Source of the DNA: Natrinema sp. CBA1119
GTDB taxonomy: Archaea > Halobacteriota > Halobacteria > Halobacteriales > Natrialbaceae
Direction: 5' to 3'
Assembly (NCBI RefSeq): GCF_002572525.1
Contig: NZ_PDBS01000001.1
Location: forward strand, 3,596,001 to 3,660,000
DNA: 64,000 nucleotides
Made by a program: the position numbers and the translations under genes. The notes under the pieces are model-generated. The model ran no database searches and was not told the origin of the DNA. It saw only the letters and a list, made by a program, of their open reading frames with translations. Below are positions 52,113 through 61,786 of this stretch, piece by piece (within the stretch, counting starts at the first letter, position 1; every line of letters begins with the position of its first letter).

Positions 52113-53165
52113 TCAGTAGCCGCGTTCGATCAGGTAATGGGCAATTTCACAGAGGAGTTCACGGGCCTCGTTGTCCGGCAGGACCTCGAGTCGCTCCTTC
52201 CCTTGCTCGACTAGCTCCTGGGCGGTCTCGTTCGCATAGGTAATCGAACCGGCCGCCTCGAGTTCGGCGACCGCCTCGTCGATCTCAGCCTCCGTGACCG
52301 CGTCGACGTCGTCGGTGTCGACCAGTCCGTCGATGTCGACGCCCTGCTCGCGAGCGTGAACGGTGATCAGCGTCTGTTTGTTCTCGACGAGGTCGCTCCC
52401 CCGCTGTTTGCCGAGTTCCTCGCTGGGGACCGTCAGATCGAGCACGTCGTCTTGAATCTGGAACGCACGGCCGATGTCGAGTCCGTAGCCGTAGAGTTCG
52501 TCGATCGTTTCGTCGTCGGCTCCGAGCAAGATTGCCGGAAGACAGGCCGAGGCCGCGTACAGGACGGCCGTCTTCTGTTCGACCATCTCCAGGTACTCGT
52601 CGGGAGTGACGTCGGCGCGCTGCTCGAAGGTGACGTCCAGCGACTGGCCCTCACAGATGTCCGTGCAGGTGGTGGCGAGGACGGAGAGCGCATCGACGAT
52701 GCGGTCGGACTCCGCTCCCGTCTCGAGCATGATCTCGAAGGCCTTCGAGTAGAGCGTGTCGCCCGCGAGAATGGCCGTCTCGAGGTCGTACTCCTTGTGG
52801 ACGGCGGGGACGCCGCGGCGGAGGTCGTCGTCGTCCATGATGTCGTCGTGGATCAGGGTGAACGACTGGATGACCTCGACGCTGACCGCGGCGGCCATCA
52901 CGTCGACCGGGCCGCTCTCGTCGAGCGGCGCGAACGACCGATACGCCGCCGAGAGCGGATCGGTGTCGGTCAGCGCCTCGGCCGTCGTCAGGAGGACGGT
53001 CGGGCGGAGCCGCTTGCCGCCCGCGTCCAACAGGTATCTGGATGCCTCGTAGAGCCGTTCGGGCCGCTGGATCGGGAGCTCCTCGGGAATCGCGTCGTTA
53101 ACCAGCTCGCGGCGCTGCCGGACCGCCTCGAGCACCGCCTCTTCGCGTGCCTCGGGACTCGTCAT
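52113..53165 (-). CDS. idsA: isoprenyl diphosphate synthase (geranylgeranyl/farnesyl type)
   Basis: A 350-aa trans-prenyltransferase that condenses IPP with allylic diphosphates for archaeal membrane lipids. The first aspartate-rich motif is SFTLIHDDIMDDDDLRRG (DDIMD at 107-111), the second is AFQIQDDVLDLT, and GGKRLRP (49-55) binds IPP. It begins MTSPEAREEAVLEAVRQRRE. Its ATG lies one base after the RNase J stop, so the two are co-transcribed. It links functionally to the mevalonate kinase and isopentenyl phosphate kinase genes at 58470-60193. Confidence 0.95.
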   Translation of the reverse strand: MTSPEAREEAVLEAVRQRRELVNDAIPEELPIQRPERLYEASRYLLDAGGKRLRPTVLLTTAEALTDTDPLSAAYRSFAPLDESGPVDVMAAAVSVEVIQSFTLIHDDIMDDDDLRRGVPAVHKEYDLETAILAGDTLYSKAFEIMLETGAESDRIVDALSVLATTCTDICEGQSLDVTFEQRADVTPDEYLEMVEQKTAVLYAASACLPAILLGADDETIDELYGYGLDIGRAFQIQDDVLDLTVPSEELGKQRGSDLVENKQTLITVHAREQGVDIDGLVDTDDVDAVTEAEIDEAVAELEAAGSITYANETAQELVEQGKERLEVLPDNEARELLCEIAHYLIERGY

Positions 53166-53166
53166 A

Positions 53167-54519
53167 TCAGTCGACTAATTGGATGAGGTTCCCGTTGCGC
53201 GTGACGTGGAGGTCTCGTCCCATCTTGTATCCCTCGCTCTCACAGAGATCAACGTAGCTCGAGTAGCCTTTCATGTCTTGGTGGGCGGGAATGATGTTCT
53301 GGGGTTGTAGTGCGTCGAGCATCGCGTAGTGACCCTCTTGATTGAGGTGGCCCGAAACGTGGATGTCGTCGTAGACCCGTGCGCCCTGCATGCCGAGCAG
53401 TTTCTCGGCCTGGTAGCGCTGACCCTCGTTGGTCGGTTCCGGAATCACGCGGGCGGAGAAGACGACCTTGTCGCCGTCTTCCAGTTCGTACGGCGTCTCG
53501 CCGCGGGCCATCCGAGTGAGCATCGCGCGAGGCTCGCCCTGGTGGCCGGTGACGATCGGCAGGTAGTCGCCCTTGCCCTCGTTCATGATCCGCTTGAACG
53601 TGCGGTCGACGGACTTGCGGTGGCCGAACATTCCCAGATCGGAGGGGAAGTCGATGAAGTCCAGCCGTTCCGCGGTGCCCGAGTACTTCTCCATCGACCG
53701 ACCCAGCAACACGGGCTGGCGGCCGATGTCGTCGGCGAACTCCACCAGCGACTTCACGCGAGCGATGTGGCTCGAGAAAGTAGTGGCGACGATGCCGCCG
53801 TCGTAGTCCTCCATGCTGTAGAGCACGTCCCGGAGGTGTTCTCGGGCGACGCTCTCGGAGGGGGTTCTCCCCTTCTTGTTCGCGTTGGTACAGTCCTCGA
53901 TGTAACAGAGGACGCCCTCGCCCTCGCGGCCGATCTCGCGGAAGCGCTCCATGTCGATCGGATCGCCGATGACCGGCGTGTGATCCATTCGCTTGTCCAG
54001 CCCGTAGACGATCGCGCCTTCGGGCGTGTGGAGAACGGGGTTGATCGCGTCGATGATCGAGTGCGTGACGTTGACGAACTCGAGGTCGACCTTGCCGGAA
54101 TCGCCGATCGACATCGTCTCGCCGGCCTCCATCTTGACGAGGTCGTTCTCGACGCCGAACTTCTGTTCGCCCTCGATCTGCTGTTTGACCAGCTCGATCG
54201 TAAACGGCGACGCGACGACCGGCGCGTTGTACCGGTGGGCCAGCTTCGAGATGGCACCGATGTGGTCGAGGTGGCCGTGCGTCGGGACGATGGCCTTCAC
54301 GTCGCCCTCGAGGTCGCTCATGACCCGGTCGTCGGGAATAGCGCCCATGTCGATCAGGTCGAGGCTGTGCATCCGTTCGGTTTCGACGTTGTCGTGGATC
54401 AGAACCTGCGAGAGGTTCAGACCCATGTCGAAGATAACGACATCGTCGCCTGCGCGGACGGCAGTCATCTGCCGGCCGACTTCTTCGTAGCCGCCGATGG
54501 TTGCGATTTCGATTTCCAT
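53167..54519 (-). CDS. rnj: ribonuclease J (archaeal)
   Basis: A 450-aa metallo-beta-lactamase/beta-CASP exonuclease. The zinc motif HxHxDH is [12 protein letters not shown] (H81, H83, D85, H86). [20 protein letters not shown] starts the domain, and the beta-CASP part includes [20 protein letters not shown] and [20 protein letters not shown]. The C-terminal [20 protein letters not shown] carries the last metal histidine. It probably degrades RNA 5' to 3' and takes part in RNA turnover. It is followed by idsA with one base between, and preceded by a 445-base region with a possible long leader. Confidence 0.95.
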   Translation of the reverse strand: MEIEIATIGGYEEVGRQMTAVRAGDDVVIFDMGLNLSQVLIHDNVETERMHSLDLIDMGAIPDDRVMSDLEGDVKAIVPTHGHLDHIGAISKLAHRYNAPVVASPFTIELVKQQIEGEQKFGVENDLVKMEAGETMSIGDSGKVDLEFVNVTHSIIDAINPVLHTPEGAIVYGLDKRMDHTPVIGDPIDMERFREIGREGEGVLCYIEDCTNANKKGRTPSESVAREHLRDVLYSMEDYDGGIVATTFSSHIARVKSLVEFADDIGRQPVLLGRSMEKYSGTAERLDFIDFPSDLGMFGHRKSVDRTFKRIMNEGKGDYLPIVTGHQGEPRAMLTRMARGETPYELEDGDKVVFSARVIPEPTNEGQRYQAEKLLGMQGARVYDDIHVSGHLNQEGHYAMLDALQPQNIIPAHQDMKGYSSYVDLCESEGYKMGRDLHVTRNGNLIQLVD

Positions 54520-54964
54520 GGTTCCTCGTACTGAAAGTCACTGCCTGGACTCTCGTCGAAACGGTCCGCGGACTCCCGGTTGTGCGGCCCCGGCGTCTTG
54601 CAGCACGTCGGCCATCCCGCTATGCGCTCGGTGCGACGGCGGTTCCGTCTCCGATAGCTCGCGACATCGCAAGCCCCGAACGCACTTGCCCGCGGGTTTC
54701 GCTAGTGCCTCCTACACGCCCGGGTGTTAAAAACGCAGTGGGTTGGCTTGCCCGTCGTCGCATCGCCCCTACCGTCCATTGAAGGCACTCCCCGGAGAAC
54801 GCGCAGACTCTTTCATACGGATTGCTGTGACGGTGTTCCGGTGCAACGACAGGAGGGTCGCAGTCGCGCCGAAACGACTAACGGTAGTCAGTATCAGGCA
54901 CCGAAATCCATTTCCCCGTCGCCTCGAAACGGATCCCACTAACTATGATTTCGGAGGGACCGTC
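54520..54964. promoter_or_regulatory. divergent intergenic region, RNase J operon and trkA
   Basis: The 445 bases hold a TATA-like GTTTTTAAC on the minus strand (about 54724-54734) for the RNase J operon, implying a leader of roughly 180 nt, and a ~78-bp repeat at 54817-54894. ORFs here are not credible. The trkA start is GTG 54965. Confidence 0.4.
54817..54894. repeat. intergenic repeat, copy A (upstream of trkA)
   Basis: From acggattgctgtgacggtgt this 78-base segment aligns end to end with 60256-60335 (copy B), sharing tgctgt, ccggtgc, cgccgaaa-like and gact blocks. The ends form an imperfect inverted repeat. It is about 70 bases before the trkA GTG. Confidence 0.7.
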
Positions 54965-56296
54965 GTGTACGTAATCATCGTCGGGGCCGGCGAAGTCGGT
55001 CGATCGATCGCCGCCAACCTAGAGGACACCCACGACGTTGCCCTGGTCGATCGCGACGGCGACGTTACCGAGGAACTCACGTACTCGCTTGACGTACTCA
55101 CGATCCGCGGTGACGGCACCGACCTCGAGACGCTACGCGAGGCCGGGCTCGAGCAAGCGGGTCTCGTCATCGCCTGTACCGACAACGACGAGACGAACGC
55201 GGTCGTCTGCGGCGCGGCGAAGGCTACGGGCGACGTCTTTACCATCGCGCGAGTGCGTCGCCGGACGTTGCTCGAGACGTGGCAGGGCTCGAAGGGGGCC
55301 TTCGGCGTCGATTTCATGGTCTGTACCGACCTCTTGACCGCACAGGCTATCTTCCGGATTTCCGGGTTGCCGAGCGCGCACGACGTCGATACGTTCGCCG
55401 GCGGACTCATTCGCATGGCCGAGTTCGACATCCCAGTGGACAGCCCGATCGCAGATCGGACCGTCAGGGAAGCTGACTGTTACGATTCGCTCACGTTCGC
55501 CGCGATCTTCCGGGACGACGAGATGGTCGTCACCAGAGGTGACACCGTTATTCAGGCCGGGGATCGGGTCGTCGTAATCGGGAGCCCGACTTCGATCAAC
55601 GACTTCGCCAACGAAGTCGCTATGACGCCCGAGGAAGCGGAGGAAGTCGTCATCGTCGGTGCCAGCGAGATCGGATTTCAGACCGCCCGGGAGTTCGAGG
55701 ATCACGGCTTTCGTCCGCGGCTGATCGAACGCGACCACGGACGGGCTCGCGAGGTCGCCGAGTCGCTCCCGAACACGATGGTCATGGAGAGCGACGCTAC
55801 CAATCAGGAGTTCCTCGCCCGCGAGCACGTCGGCGAGGCCGACGTCGTGATCGCCGCCCTCGACAGCGACGAGAAGAACCTCCTCGTCTCCCTGCTCGCC
55901 GACCGCCTCGGCGTCGACCGCACCGTCGCGATCATCGAGAACCCCGAGTACGCCGACCTCTTCGAGACCGTCGGCGTCGACGTCGCGATCAACCCTCGAG
56001 AGGAAACCGCGGAGGAAATCATCCGGTTCACCCGGACGGACAACACCGAGAAGGTTGCGATGCTCGAGCACGATCGCGCGGAAGTCATCGAGATCGAAGT
56101 CGATTCGGAGAGCGTTCTCGTCGGGCGAGAGATCGTCGATGCGACGAATGACCTTCCTGAGGGCGTCGTCATCGGTGCGATATCGCGGGACGGGGCGCAT
56201 ATCACGCCGCGCGGATCGACAATCGTCCAGTCCGGCGACCACGTGATCATCTTCGTCGCCGCGGACGCGCTCGACGAAGTCATCAAACTGATCTAA
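54965..56296 (+). CDS. trkA: Trk potassium uptake regulator TrkA (two RCK domains)
   Basis: A 443-aa protein starting at GTG 54965 (VYVIIVGAGEVGRSIAANLE, first residue Met); the frame is open to 54743 but the Rossmann strand must begin here. First RCK: G7xGxxG12 with LVDRDGD, then a TrkA-C domain. Second RCK: VVIVGASEIGFQTAREFEDH, then a second TrkA-C domain ending GDHVIIFVAADALDEVIKLI. It would bind NAD(H)/ATP and gate the TrkH channel encoded at 56876, separated by a small membrane-protein gene on the other strand. Potassium uptake is central to the salt-in strategy. Confidence 0.95.
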   Translation: MYVIIVGAGEVGRSIAANLEDTHDVALVDRDGDVTEELTYSLDVLTIRGDGTDLETLREAGLEQAGLVIACTDNDETNAVVCGAAKATGDVFTIARVRRRTLLETWQGSKGAFGVDFMVCTDLLTAQAIFRISGLPSAHDVDTFAGGLIRMAEFDIPVDSPIADRTVREADCYDSLTFAAIFRDDEMVVTRGDTVIQAGDRVVVIGSPTSINDFANEVAMTPEEAEEVVIVGASEIGFQTAREFEDHGFRPRLIERDHGRAREVAESLPNTMVMESDATNQEFLAREHVGEADVVIAALDSDEKNLLVSLLADRLGVDRTVAIIENPEYADLFETVGVDVAINPREETAEEIIRFTRTDNTEKVAMLEHDRAEVIEIEVDSESVLVGREIVDATNDLPEGVVIGAISRDGAHITPRGSTIVQSGDHVIIFVAADALDEVIKLI

Positions 56297-56385
56297 TCTC
56301 CGTTGTAGAATAGAGAACACGTCCGTCTGCTGCTCCGTGGTCCGGTTCTCCTCGAACCGTAGTCGGATCGTCCAGTGGTAACGCG

Positions 56386-56637
56386 CTATCGAGGCCGTCT
56401 GTTTCGAGAGAAACGCGAATCTCCGCTGGATCCCGTTCCGGACTGTTCGAGAATTCCGTGGACCGCCCAGCCGACCCAGAGGAAGACGATCGCCATGAAG
56501 ACGACCATCTCCAACCTGACGACTGAACTATATCGAACGGCGAGGACGAGAGCCATGATCGCCACCGCGGTGGCGATGACGCCGAACACGTCGTAAAACG
56601 AGTGCGGGTGACGGACGCTTGGTAATCGAACGTTCAT
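56386..56637 (-). CDS. small membrane protein with two TM segments
   Basis: An 83-aa ORF, MNVRLPSVRHPHSFYDVFGV, with hydrophobic segments IATAVAIMALVLAV and MVVFMAIVFLWVGWAVHGIL, and a basic C-terminal tail (SRFSRNRRPR). A coding-strand TATA-like element at 56656-56666 lies at leaderless distance from its ATG. It sits between trkA and trkH on the opposite strand; a link to potassium transport is only positional. Unknown family. Confidence 0.6.
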   Translation of the reverse strand: MNVRLPSVRHPHSFYDVFGVIATAVAIMALVLAVRYSSVVRLEMVVFMAIVFLWVGWAVHGILEQSGTGSSGDSRFSRNRRPR

Positions 56638-56875
56638 AGCTGATATACGCGCAGTCCGTATATAGACCCCTCACAACGTGGGACTCGGGTCACGAGAATC
56701 GCTGCGACAGACACTGAACCGCCGAAACGACGGTGAAAATGCTCCACCTCGAGAAGCGAGTCGCAACCGCCGCCGTCGAATCGAAGAGCGAACCGAGTCA
56801 CGATGGATTAATACGATCTACCCCAAATTTCGTTAGATACCGTGTCCAGACGTGAGTATTCGAGTGGGGTGTTCC

Positions 56876-58414
56876 ATGCGGCTCCGTACTGACTGGCGCG
56901 CCAGTTTCGCGCTCGTCGGGATCGTCCTCAAATATCTCGCCGTCCCACTGGTGATTCCGCTCATCGTGGCGCTCATCTACAGCGACCCCGTATTCCCGTT
57001 CATCGCAACGATCGCCCTCACGATCGCTGTCGGCTACGGCCTCGAGCGACTCAGTCCCGATCCGGACCTGCAGGTCCGCGAGGCGATGCTCTTCGTCGCG
57101 ATCACGTGGCTCGCAGTGGCGATCATCGGTGCAGTGCCGTACGTGCTCGCAGGCTGGGGTACCGAATCGACGCTCGCCCACCCCGTCAACGCCTTGTTCG
57201 AGTCGATGTCCGGGTTTACGACGACAGGGGCGACCGTTCTCGGGGAAATATCGGTCGAGAGCCACTCACACGCAATAATGATGTGGCGTCAGCTGACTCA
57301 GTGGCTCGGTGGGATGGGGATCATCGTCCTGATGGTCGCGATCTTGCCGGAGCTCGCGGTCAGCGGTGCACAACTCGTCGAGTCCGAAGCGCCGGGACCG
57401 CAGTTACAGAAGCTCACGCCGCGAATCGCCGAGACGGCGCGCATCCTCTGGCTCGTTTACTTCGCGTTCACCCTCGTTTTCATCGCCATTCTCTACGGCC
57501 TGCACCTCGCGGGACTAGCTCCGGAGATGGGACTCTACAACGCCATCGCCCACGGATTCACGACGCTCCCGACGGGTGGATTCTCGCCAGAAGCAAACAG
57601 CGTCGCGGCGTTCTCCGCGATCGTCCAGTGGACGTTCATTCCGTTCATCGTCATCGCCGGGACCAACTTCGCCCTGTTCTGGCACGTCTTCAGCGGCGAG
57701 CGACAGCGCTTCGTCGGTAACTCCGAGTTCCGCGCCTACATCGGAGCGATCGGCGGGCTGACGGTGCTGCTCGCGGGAATTCTCTATACCGGTGCCGCGC
57801 CGTCACTGGCGGAACTCGGCGGCGTAACGGAGGGAACGTTCGAGAACTCGCTGCGACAGAGCGCCTTCCAGATCGCGTCGCTGTTGAACTCGACCGGCTA
57901 CGCGACCAGCGACTTCGCCGAGTGGACCTCGACGGGCAAAATCGTACTCCTGTTCGCGATGCTCGTCGGCGGCTGTGCCGGCTCGACCGGCGGTGGCGTC
58001 AAGGTCGTTCGGTGGCTAATCGTGTTCAAGATCTTGCGTCGGGAGCTGTTTACGGCCTCCCACCCCGAGGCCGTTCAACCGATCCGTCTCGGCGGCAACG
58101 TCGTCGACGAGGACGCCATCCGCGGCGTCCTCGGGTTCACCTTCATGTACCTCTTCATCTTCGGCATCGCAGCGCTGCTCATCGCGCTCGACGCCAGCCG
58201 AATCGGGTACTCGCTGACGCCGCTCGAGGCGTTCAGCGCGAGTCTGGCAACGATCGGGAACATCGGTCCCGGGTTCGGCTCACTGGGCCCCTTCGGGAGC
58301 TATCTCGAGTTTCCGATGAGTTCGAAACTCCTGATGATCTTCCTGATGTGGATCGGTCGCCTGGAGATCATCCCCGTGCTCGTCATGTTTACCGGCGGGT
58401 TCTGGACCCGCTAA
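56876..58414 (+). CDS. trkH: Trk potassium channel subunit TrkH
   Basis: A 512-aa polytopic protein from ATG 56876 (MRLRTDWRASFALVGIVLKY); a GTG at 56852 is possible. The four pore-loop repeats are visible: SMSGFTTTGATVLGEI, HGFTTLPTGGFSPEAN, LLNSTGYATSDFAEW and SLATIGNIGPGFGSLGP. Each has the selectivity-filter Gly. GGCAGSTGGGVKVVRWLI is the conserved cytoplasmic loop. The partner regulator is TrkA, 580 bases upstream. Confidence 0.95.
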   Translation: MRLRTDWRASFALVGIVLKYLAVPLVIPLIVALIYSDPVFPFIATIALTIAVGYGLERLSPDPDLQVREAMLFVAITWLAVAIIGAVPYVLAGWGTESTLAHPVNALFESMSGFTTTGATVLGEISVESHSHAIMMWRQLTQWLGGMGIIVLMVAILPELAVSGAQLVESEAPGPQLQKLTPRIAETARILWLVYFAFTLVFIAILYGLHLAGLAPEMGLYNAIAHGFTTLPTGGFSPEANSVAAFSAIVQWTFIPFIVIAGTNFALFWHVFSGERQRFVGNSEFRAYIGAIGGLTVLLAGILYTGAAPSLAELGGVTEGTFENSLRQSAFQIASLLNSTGYATSDFAEWTSTGKIVLLFAMLVGGCAGSTGGGVKVVRWLIVFKILRRELFTASHPEAVQPIRLGGNVVDEDAIRGVLGFTFMYLFIFGIAALLIALDASRIGYSLTPLEAFSASLATIGNIGPGFGSLGPFGSYLEFPMSSKLLMIFLMWIGRLEIIPVLVMFTGGFWTR

Positions 58415-58469
58415 GAGATGCGTCTCGTCGTTCTGTTCTGCTCCGGTGGCCGTCGATCGTTCGTCGACC

Positions 58470-59210
58470 TCAATCGATCGTCGTTCCCGAATCTGCACCG
58501 TCGAGGAACGACTCAAGCGCGTCGAGGCCGAAAATCGATGCCTCGGCCTCGAGAGCCAGTAGCGTTCGGACCTTGCCTGCCATCCCGCCGGTCACGTCGG
58601 TCGCGTCGCTGGCCCCGAGCACCGCGGCCACCGCGTCGAAGTCGTCGATCCGATCGATCACTGCGTCGTCTTCGTCCAGAACGCCGGGAACCGTCGAGCA
58701 GAGACCGACGCGGTCCGCAGTGAGGTCGCGGGCGAGTACCGCCACGAGTTCGTCGCCGCTGATCACCGTCGCACCCGCGCCGGCGTGGGCGATCACGTCA
58801 CCGTGGAGGACGGGAACGAACCCCTCCTCGAGCATCGTTTCGATCTGCTCAGTCGCTAGGTCGAGGTGCCCCTCGCGATCGCGATGCGCCGCCGAAAACG
58901 GGTGGACCGGGACCGCGTCGACGTCCCGCTCGAGCAATCGAGTCAGAACGAACTGGTTCAACGTTTTCATCGCCCCGTGGATGTCCAGCACTGCGCTCGC
59001 GTCGTGGGTCCCGTCGGTCGTACTGACGCCGTGTTCGCTGGCGTTGTAGTGCCCGAAGCTCCCGCCGCCGTGGACGACGATGAGTTCGTCGATCCCCGCC
59101 TCGAGCGCCGCAGCGATAGCGTCCGCCGCTCGCTCGAGCGCGCCGCCGTCGAGCGTCTCCGGCCGGTCCTTCTCGGTGATGACGCTGCCGCCGAGTTTCA
59201 GGACGATCAT
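58470..59210 (-). CDS. ipk: isopentenyl phosphate kinase
   Basis: A 246-aa amino-acid-kinase-fold enzyme that makes IPP from isopentenyl phosphate, the last step of the archaeal mevalonate pathway. It begins MIVLKLGGSVITEKDRPETL; ELIVVHGGGSFGHYNA holds the substrate His, and VISGDELVAVLARDLTADRV and DVTGGMAGKVRTLLALEAE are the nucleotide and C-terminal loops. It overlaps the mevalonate kinase gene by four bases (59207-59210, ATGA), so the two are coupled. Confidence 0.95.
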   Translation of the reverse strand: MIVLKLGGSVITEKDRPETLDGGALERAADAIAAALEAGIDELIVVHGGGSFGHYNASEHGVSTTDGTHDASAVLDIHGAMKTLNQFVLTRLLERDVDAVPVHPFSAAHRDREGHLDLATEQIETMLEEGFVPVLHGDVIAHAGAGATVISGDELVAVLARDLTADRVGLCSTVPGVLDEDDAVIDRIDDFDAVAAVLGASDATDVTGGMAGKVRTLLALEAEASIFGLDALESFLDGADSGTTID

Positions 59211-60193
59211 TCGAGTCGCGTCACCCCTTCATCGGCGAGTTCGGCGCGGAACGCGTCCTCACACCCCGGCGTAAAGGAGAGGGCCGTCTCGGTTTCCGGC
59301 GTCGGGTCCAGCGCGACGATGCAGCCGCCGCCGCCGGCACCGGTCAGCTTCGCGCCGTATGCGCCCGCGTCACGGGCCGCCCAGACCATCGTATCGAGCG
59401 AGCGCGAGGAGACCCCCAGCGCGGAGAGCAGACCGTGATTGAAGTCCATCAGCCGACCGATCTCCTCGATGTCGCCGTCGGCGAGCGCGTCCTCGCCGTT
59501 CCGGACCACGTCGCCGATCGCTTCGACCGTGTCGGCCGCGAAATCGTACTCCGCGCGGAGGTCTCGAACGCCCGCGACCAACTGGCCGGTGTCCCCCGCG
59601 CCACCGTCGAAGCCGATCACGATCGGTAGATCGGGCGCCTCGAGCGTGCGACAGTCCTCGCCCTCGACGCGGACCGCGCCGCCGGTCGCGGAACAGAACG
59701 TGTCGGCCCGGGAGGCCTGGCCGTCCTGAACCCGGGACTCCGTCTGATAGGCCCGCTCGGCGAGTTCGGCGGTCTCGAGGGTGACGCCGAGTTCTCGAGT
59801 CGCGGCATCGATCGCGGCAACGACGACGGCCGCTGAAGACCCCAGTCCGGCACCGAGGGGAATGTCGCTCTCGATCGTCACGTCGAAGCCGGCGTCGTCC
59901 TCGCCAGTGACCTCGCGGACCTGTTCGATCGCCCCGTCGACGTACCCCATCGCCGCGCTAACGAGCGATTCCGAGACATCGATGTCGGGCCCGTCCTCCG
60001 TCGTCCCGTCGTACTCGACCGTGAATCCGTCCAGACTGAGATCGTCCGCTCGAACGCGGAGTTTGCCGTCGTCGCGTCGTTGCACGCCGACTCGTGCCCG
60101 CCGCTCGATCGCACATGGGACGGCGGGCTCGCCGTAAACGACCGCGTGCTCCCCGAACAGGTACACCTTCCCGGGAGCGCTCGAGAGTGTCAT
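59207..60193 (-). CDS. mvk: mevalonate kinase
   Basis: A 328-aa GHMP kinase from the ATG at 60193 (MTLSSAPGKVYLFGEHAVVY); the frame runs 36 codons higher without GHMP sequence. Motif 2 is DIPLGAGLGSSAAVVVAAID, and motif 3 is KLTGAGGGGCIVALDP. It phosphorylates mevalonate in the isoprenoid pathway that ipk and idsA continue. The leaderless start is plausible. Upstream lies a perfect 14-bp inverted repeat element at 60256-60333. Confidence 0.96.
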   Translation of the reverse strand: MTLSSAPGKVYLFGEHAVVYGEPAVPCAIERRARVGVQRRDDGKLRVRADDLSLDGFTVEYDGTTEDGPDIDVSESLVSAAMGYVDGAIEQVREVTGEDDAGFDVTIESDIPLGAGLGSSAAVVVAAIDAATRELGVTLETAELAERAYQTESRVQDGQASRADTFCSATGGAVRVEGEDCRTLEAPDLPIVIGFDGGAGDTGQLVAGVRDLRAEYDFAADTVEAIGDVVRNGEDALADGDIEEIGRLMDFNHGLLSALGVSSRSLDTMVWAARDAGAYGAKLTGAGGGGCIVALDPTPETETALSFTPGCEDAFRAELADEGVTRLE

Positions 60194-60255
60194 GCCCGGC
60201 CGTTTGTCCGAAGACAAGTAATACCTGTCTGTGTCACGCTGTCGTCCGCGGTGAG

Positions 60256-60335
60256 ACGGTCTGCTGTAACGATGTACCGGTGCGACCGCAGGCCAGATCA
60301 CGGTCGTGCCGAAAATGACTTACAGCAGACCGTAT
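60256..60335. repeat. intergenic repeat, copy B, with perfect 14-bp inverted ends
   Basis: The ends acggtctgctgtaa (60256-60269) and ttacagcagaccgt (60320-60333) are perfect inverted copies around a 50-base core. The whole element is similar to 54817-54894 (copy A). It lies in the 201-base divergent gap between mvk and the HTH-ThiN regulator, so it may be a MITE-like sequence or a shared operator. Confidence 0.85.
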
Positions 60336-60394
60336 GAGCCGTCGGCCGTTCGATCGGAGTCGGACTTATGCCCCTGCAGTCGAACGTCGATCGT

Positions 60395-61321
60395 ATGTCG
60401 CTCGTTCTCCCGAGTGAACTCGTCGTCGAACGGTTCCTGCCGACCGTGCGGGCGATGTTGGCCACCCGGCTCGCCGACCGCGGGATGACACAACAGGAGA
60501 TCGCCGCCGAACTCGGCGTGACTCAGGCCGCGGTCAGCAAGTACGTCAGCGGTGACGGCGGCGGTGACGATCGGTTTCGCGACGACCCCGAAACCGTTGC
60601 CACCGTCGATCGCATCGCGGACGGACTCGTCGGCGGCGAACTGGACAGCTACGACGCGCTCGCCGAACTCCTCGCGTTGATCCGTACGCTCGAGGACCGC
60701 GGCCCAATCTGCGAACTTCACGAAGAAGCGATGCCGGAGCTGCGGGGACTCGGCTGCGACCTCTGCGTGCGCGGGCTCGATCCAGATATCCGTGCCGAAC
60801 GGGACGTTCTCGCGAACGTCCGCACCGCCGCGCGGACGCTTGCCTCGATCCCCGGCATGGCCGACTCCATCCCGAACGTGGGGACGAACGTCGGTATGTG
60901 CTTGCCCGAGCCGCACGACGAGACCGATATCGCCGCGGTTCCCGGTCGGATCTACGCGATGGGCGGCCGAATCGAAATTCCAGCCAACCCCGAGTTCGGC
61001 GCCTCGAAACACGTCTCGACGGCGATACTCGCCGCCAACGACGCTGATCCATCCGTTCGTGGCGCGATCAACGTTGCCACTGACGACGATTTACTCGAGG
61101 CCGCGGCGGCGATGGGGATCGATCCGCTCGAGTTCGATGCCGACTACGAGGACCGCGGGGACCACCTCCGAAATCGGTTCGCGGACCACGGCGAGGTTCC
61201 CCGCATCGCATACCATCGAGGCGCGTTCGGGATCGAGCCCGCGACCTACGTCTTCGGTGCGACGGCGACGGACGCCGCCGAACTGATCGAGGCGATGCTA
61301 GATGCGGCGTCTTCGTCCTGA
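60395..61321 (+). CDS. HTH-ThiN transcriptional regulator (ThiR-type)
   Basis: A 308-aa protein from ATG 60395 (MSLVLPSELVVERFLPTVRA); an in-frame ATG at 60368 would add 9 residues. The N-terminal HTH is MTQQEIAAELGVTQAAVSKY. The C-terminal ThiN-like domain has NVGTNVGMCLPEPHDETDIA, PGRIYAMGGRIEIPANPEFG and the terminal YVFGATATDAAELIEAML. HTH-ThiN fusions have been described as archaeal regulators of thiamine genes, with ThiN sensing thiamine phosphate. The genes it controls are not in this window, apart from possible self-control. It is inserted between mvk and rps2. Confidence 0.88.
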   Translation: MSLVLPSELVVERFLPTVRAMLATRLADRGMTQQEIAAELGVTQAAVSKYVSGDGGGDDRFRDDPETVATVDRIADGLVGGELDSYDALAELLALIRTLEDRGPICELHEEAMPELRGLGCDLCVRGLDPDIRAERDVLANVRTAARTLASIPGMADSIPNVGTNVGMCLPEPHDETDIAAVPGRIYAMGGRIEIPANPEFGASKHVSTAILAANDADPSVRGAINVATDDDLLEAAAAMGIDPLEFDADYEDRGDHLRNRFADHGEVPRIAYHRGAFGIEPATYVFGATATDAAELIEAMLDAASSS

Positions 61322-61786
61322 GGGCCCTCGAGCCATCCGCGAACGCTCACGGTTCGCGTTGATCGTCACCGTAACGGCATCGATGACGGTCGCGTTTGCC
61401 CCGCGTTCGACCCGGATCTGATACGTCGGGTCGGGTTCGTCCGGAAGCGGCGACCCAACGGAGAATTCGGTGTGATATCTGTTCGGATCGAGGCTGTAGG
61501 TACCGTCCCATTCAAGCGAATCGTTCCGGCGCTCGTAGACGACGAGAGAGTAGGTCTCGTTCGCAGTCGCGTCGATAGAGTAGTCCACGTCGAAGCGAGC
61601 GCCGTTTTGCTGGTCGATAGTATCAACGGAGACGTTGTCAATCACGTCACCGGTCGACGGATCGCTGATCGTCGAGTTGTACTCTCTGCTACTAGTATCG
61701 GTACAGCCGGCAATGAGAAGCGCGCTGACGACCATCACGGTCGCGATAACGGCCCGCCAGTCCCGGTCGAAGGGTGCCGAGGACAT
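61298..61786 (-). CDS. secreted lipoprotein of unknown function
   Basis: A 162-aa protein with a Sec-type signal and a lipobox (VVSALLIAGCTDTSS, Cys at about 28). A single beta-rich domain of about 110 residues follows (NVSVDTIDQQNGARFDVDYS, YQIRVERGANATVIDAVTVT). It overlaps the 3' end of the HTH-ThiN gene on the other strand by 24 bases. I do not recognise the domain; an immunoglobulin-like fold would be a guess. It is co-directional with rps2. Confidence 0.78.
   Translation of the reverse strand: MSSAPFDRDWRAVIATVMVVSALLIAGCTDTSSREYNSTISDPSTGDVIDNVSVDTIDQQNGARFDVDYSIDATANETYSLVVYERRNDSLEWDGTYSLDPNRYHTEFSVGSPLPDEPDPTYQIRVERGANATVIDAVTVTINANRERSRMARGPSGRRRRI

Noticed and set aside
53249-54541. 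Long minus-strand ORF (430 aa) in a second frame of RNase J
   Set aside because: Arg/His-rich alternate-frame shadow; RNase J motifs are all in the other frame.
54743-54964. 74-residue N-terminal extension of TrkA
   Set aside because: The Rossmann GxGxxG must start near GTG 54965; the upstream frame includes the intergenic repeat and has no family sequence.
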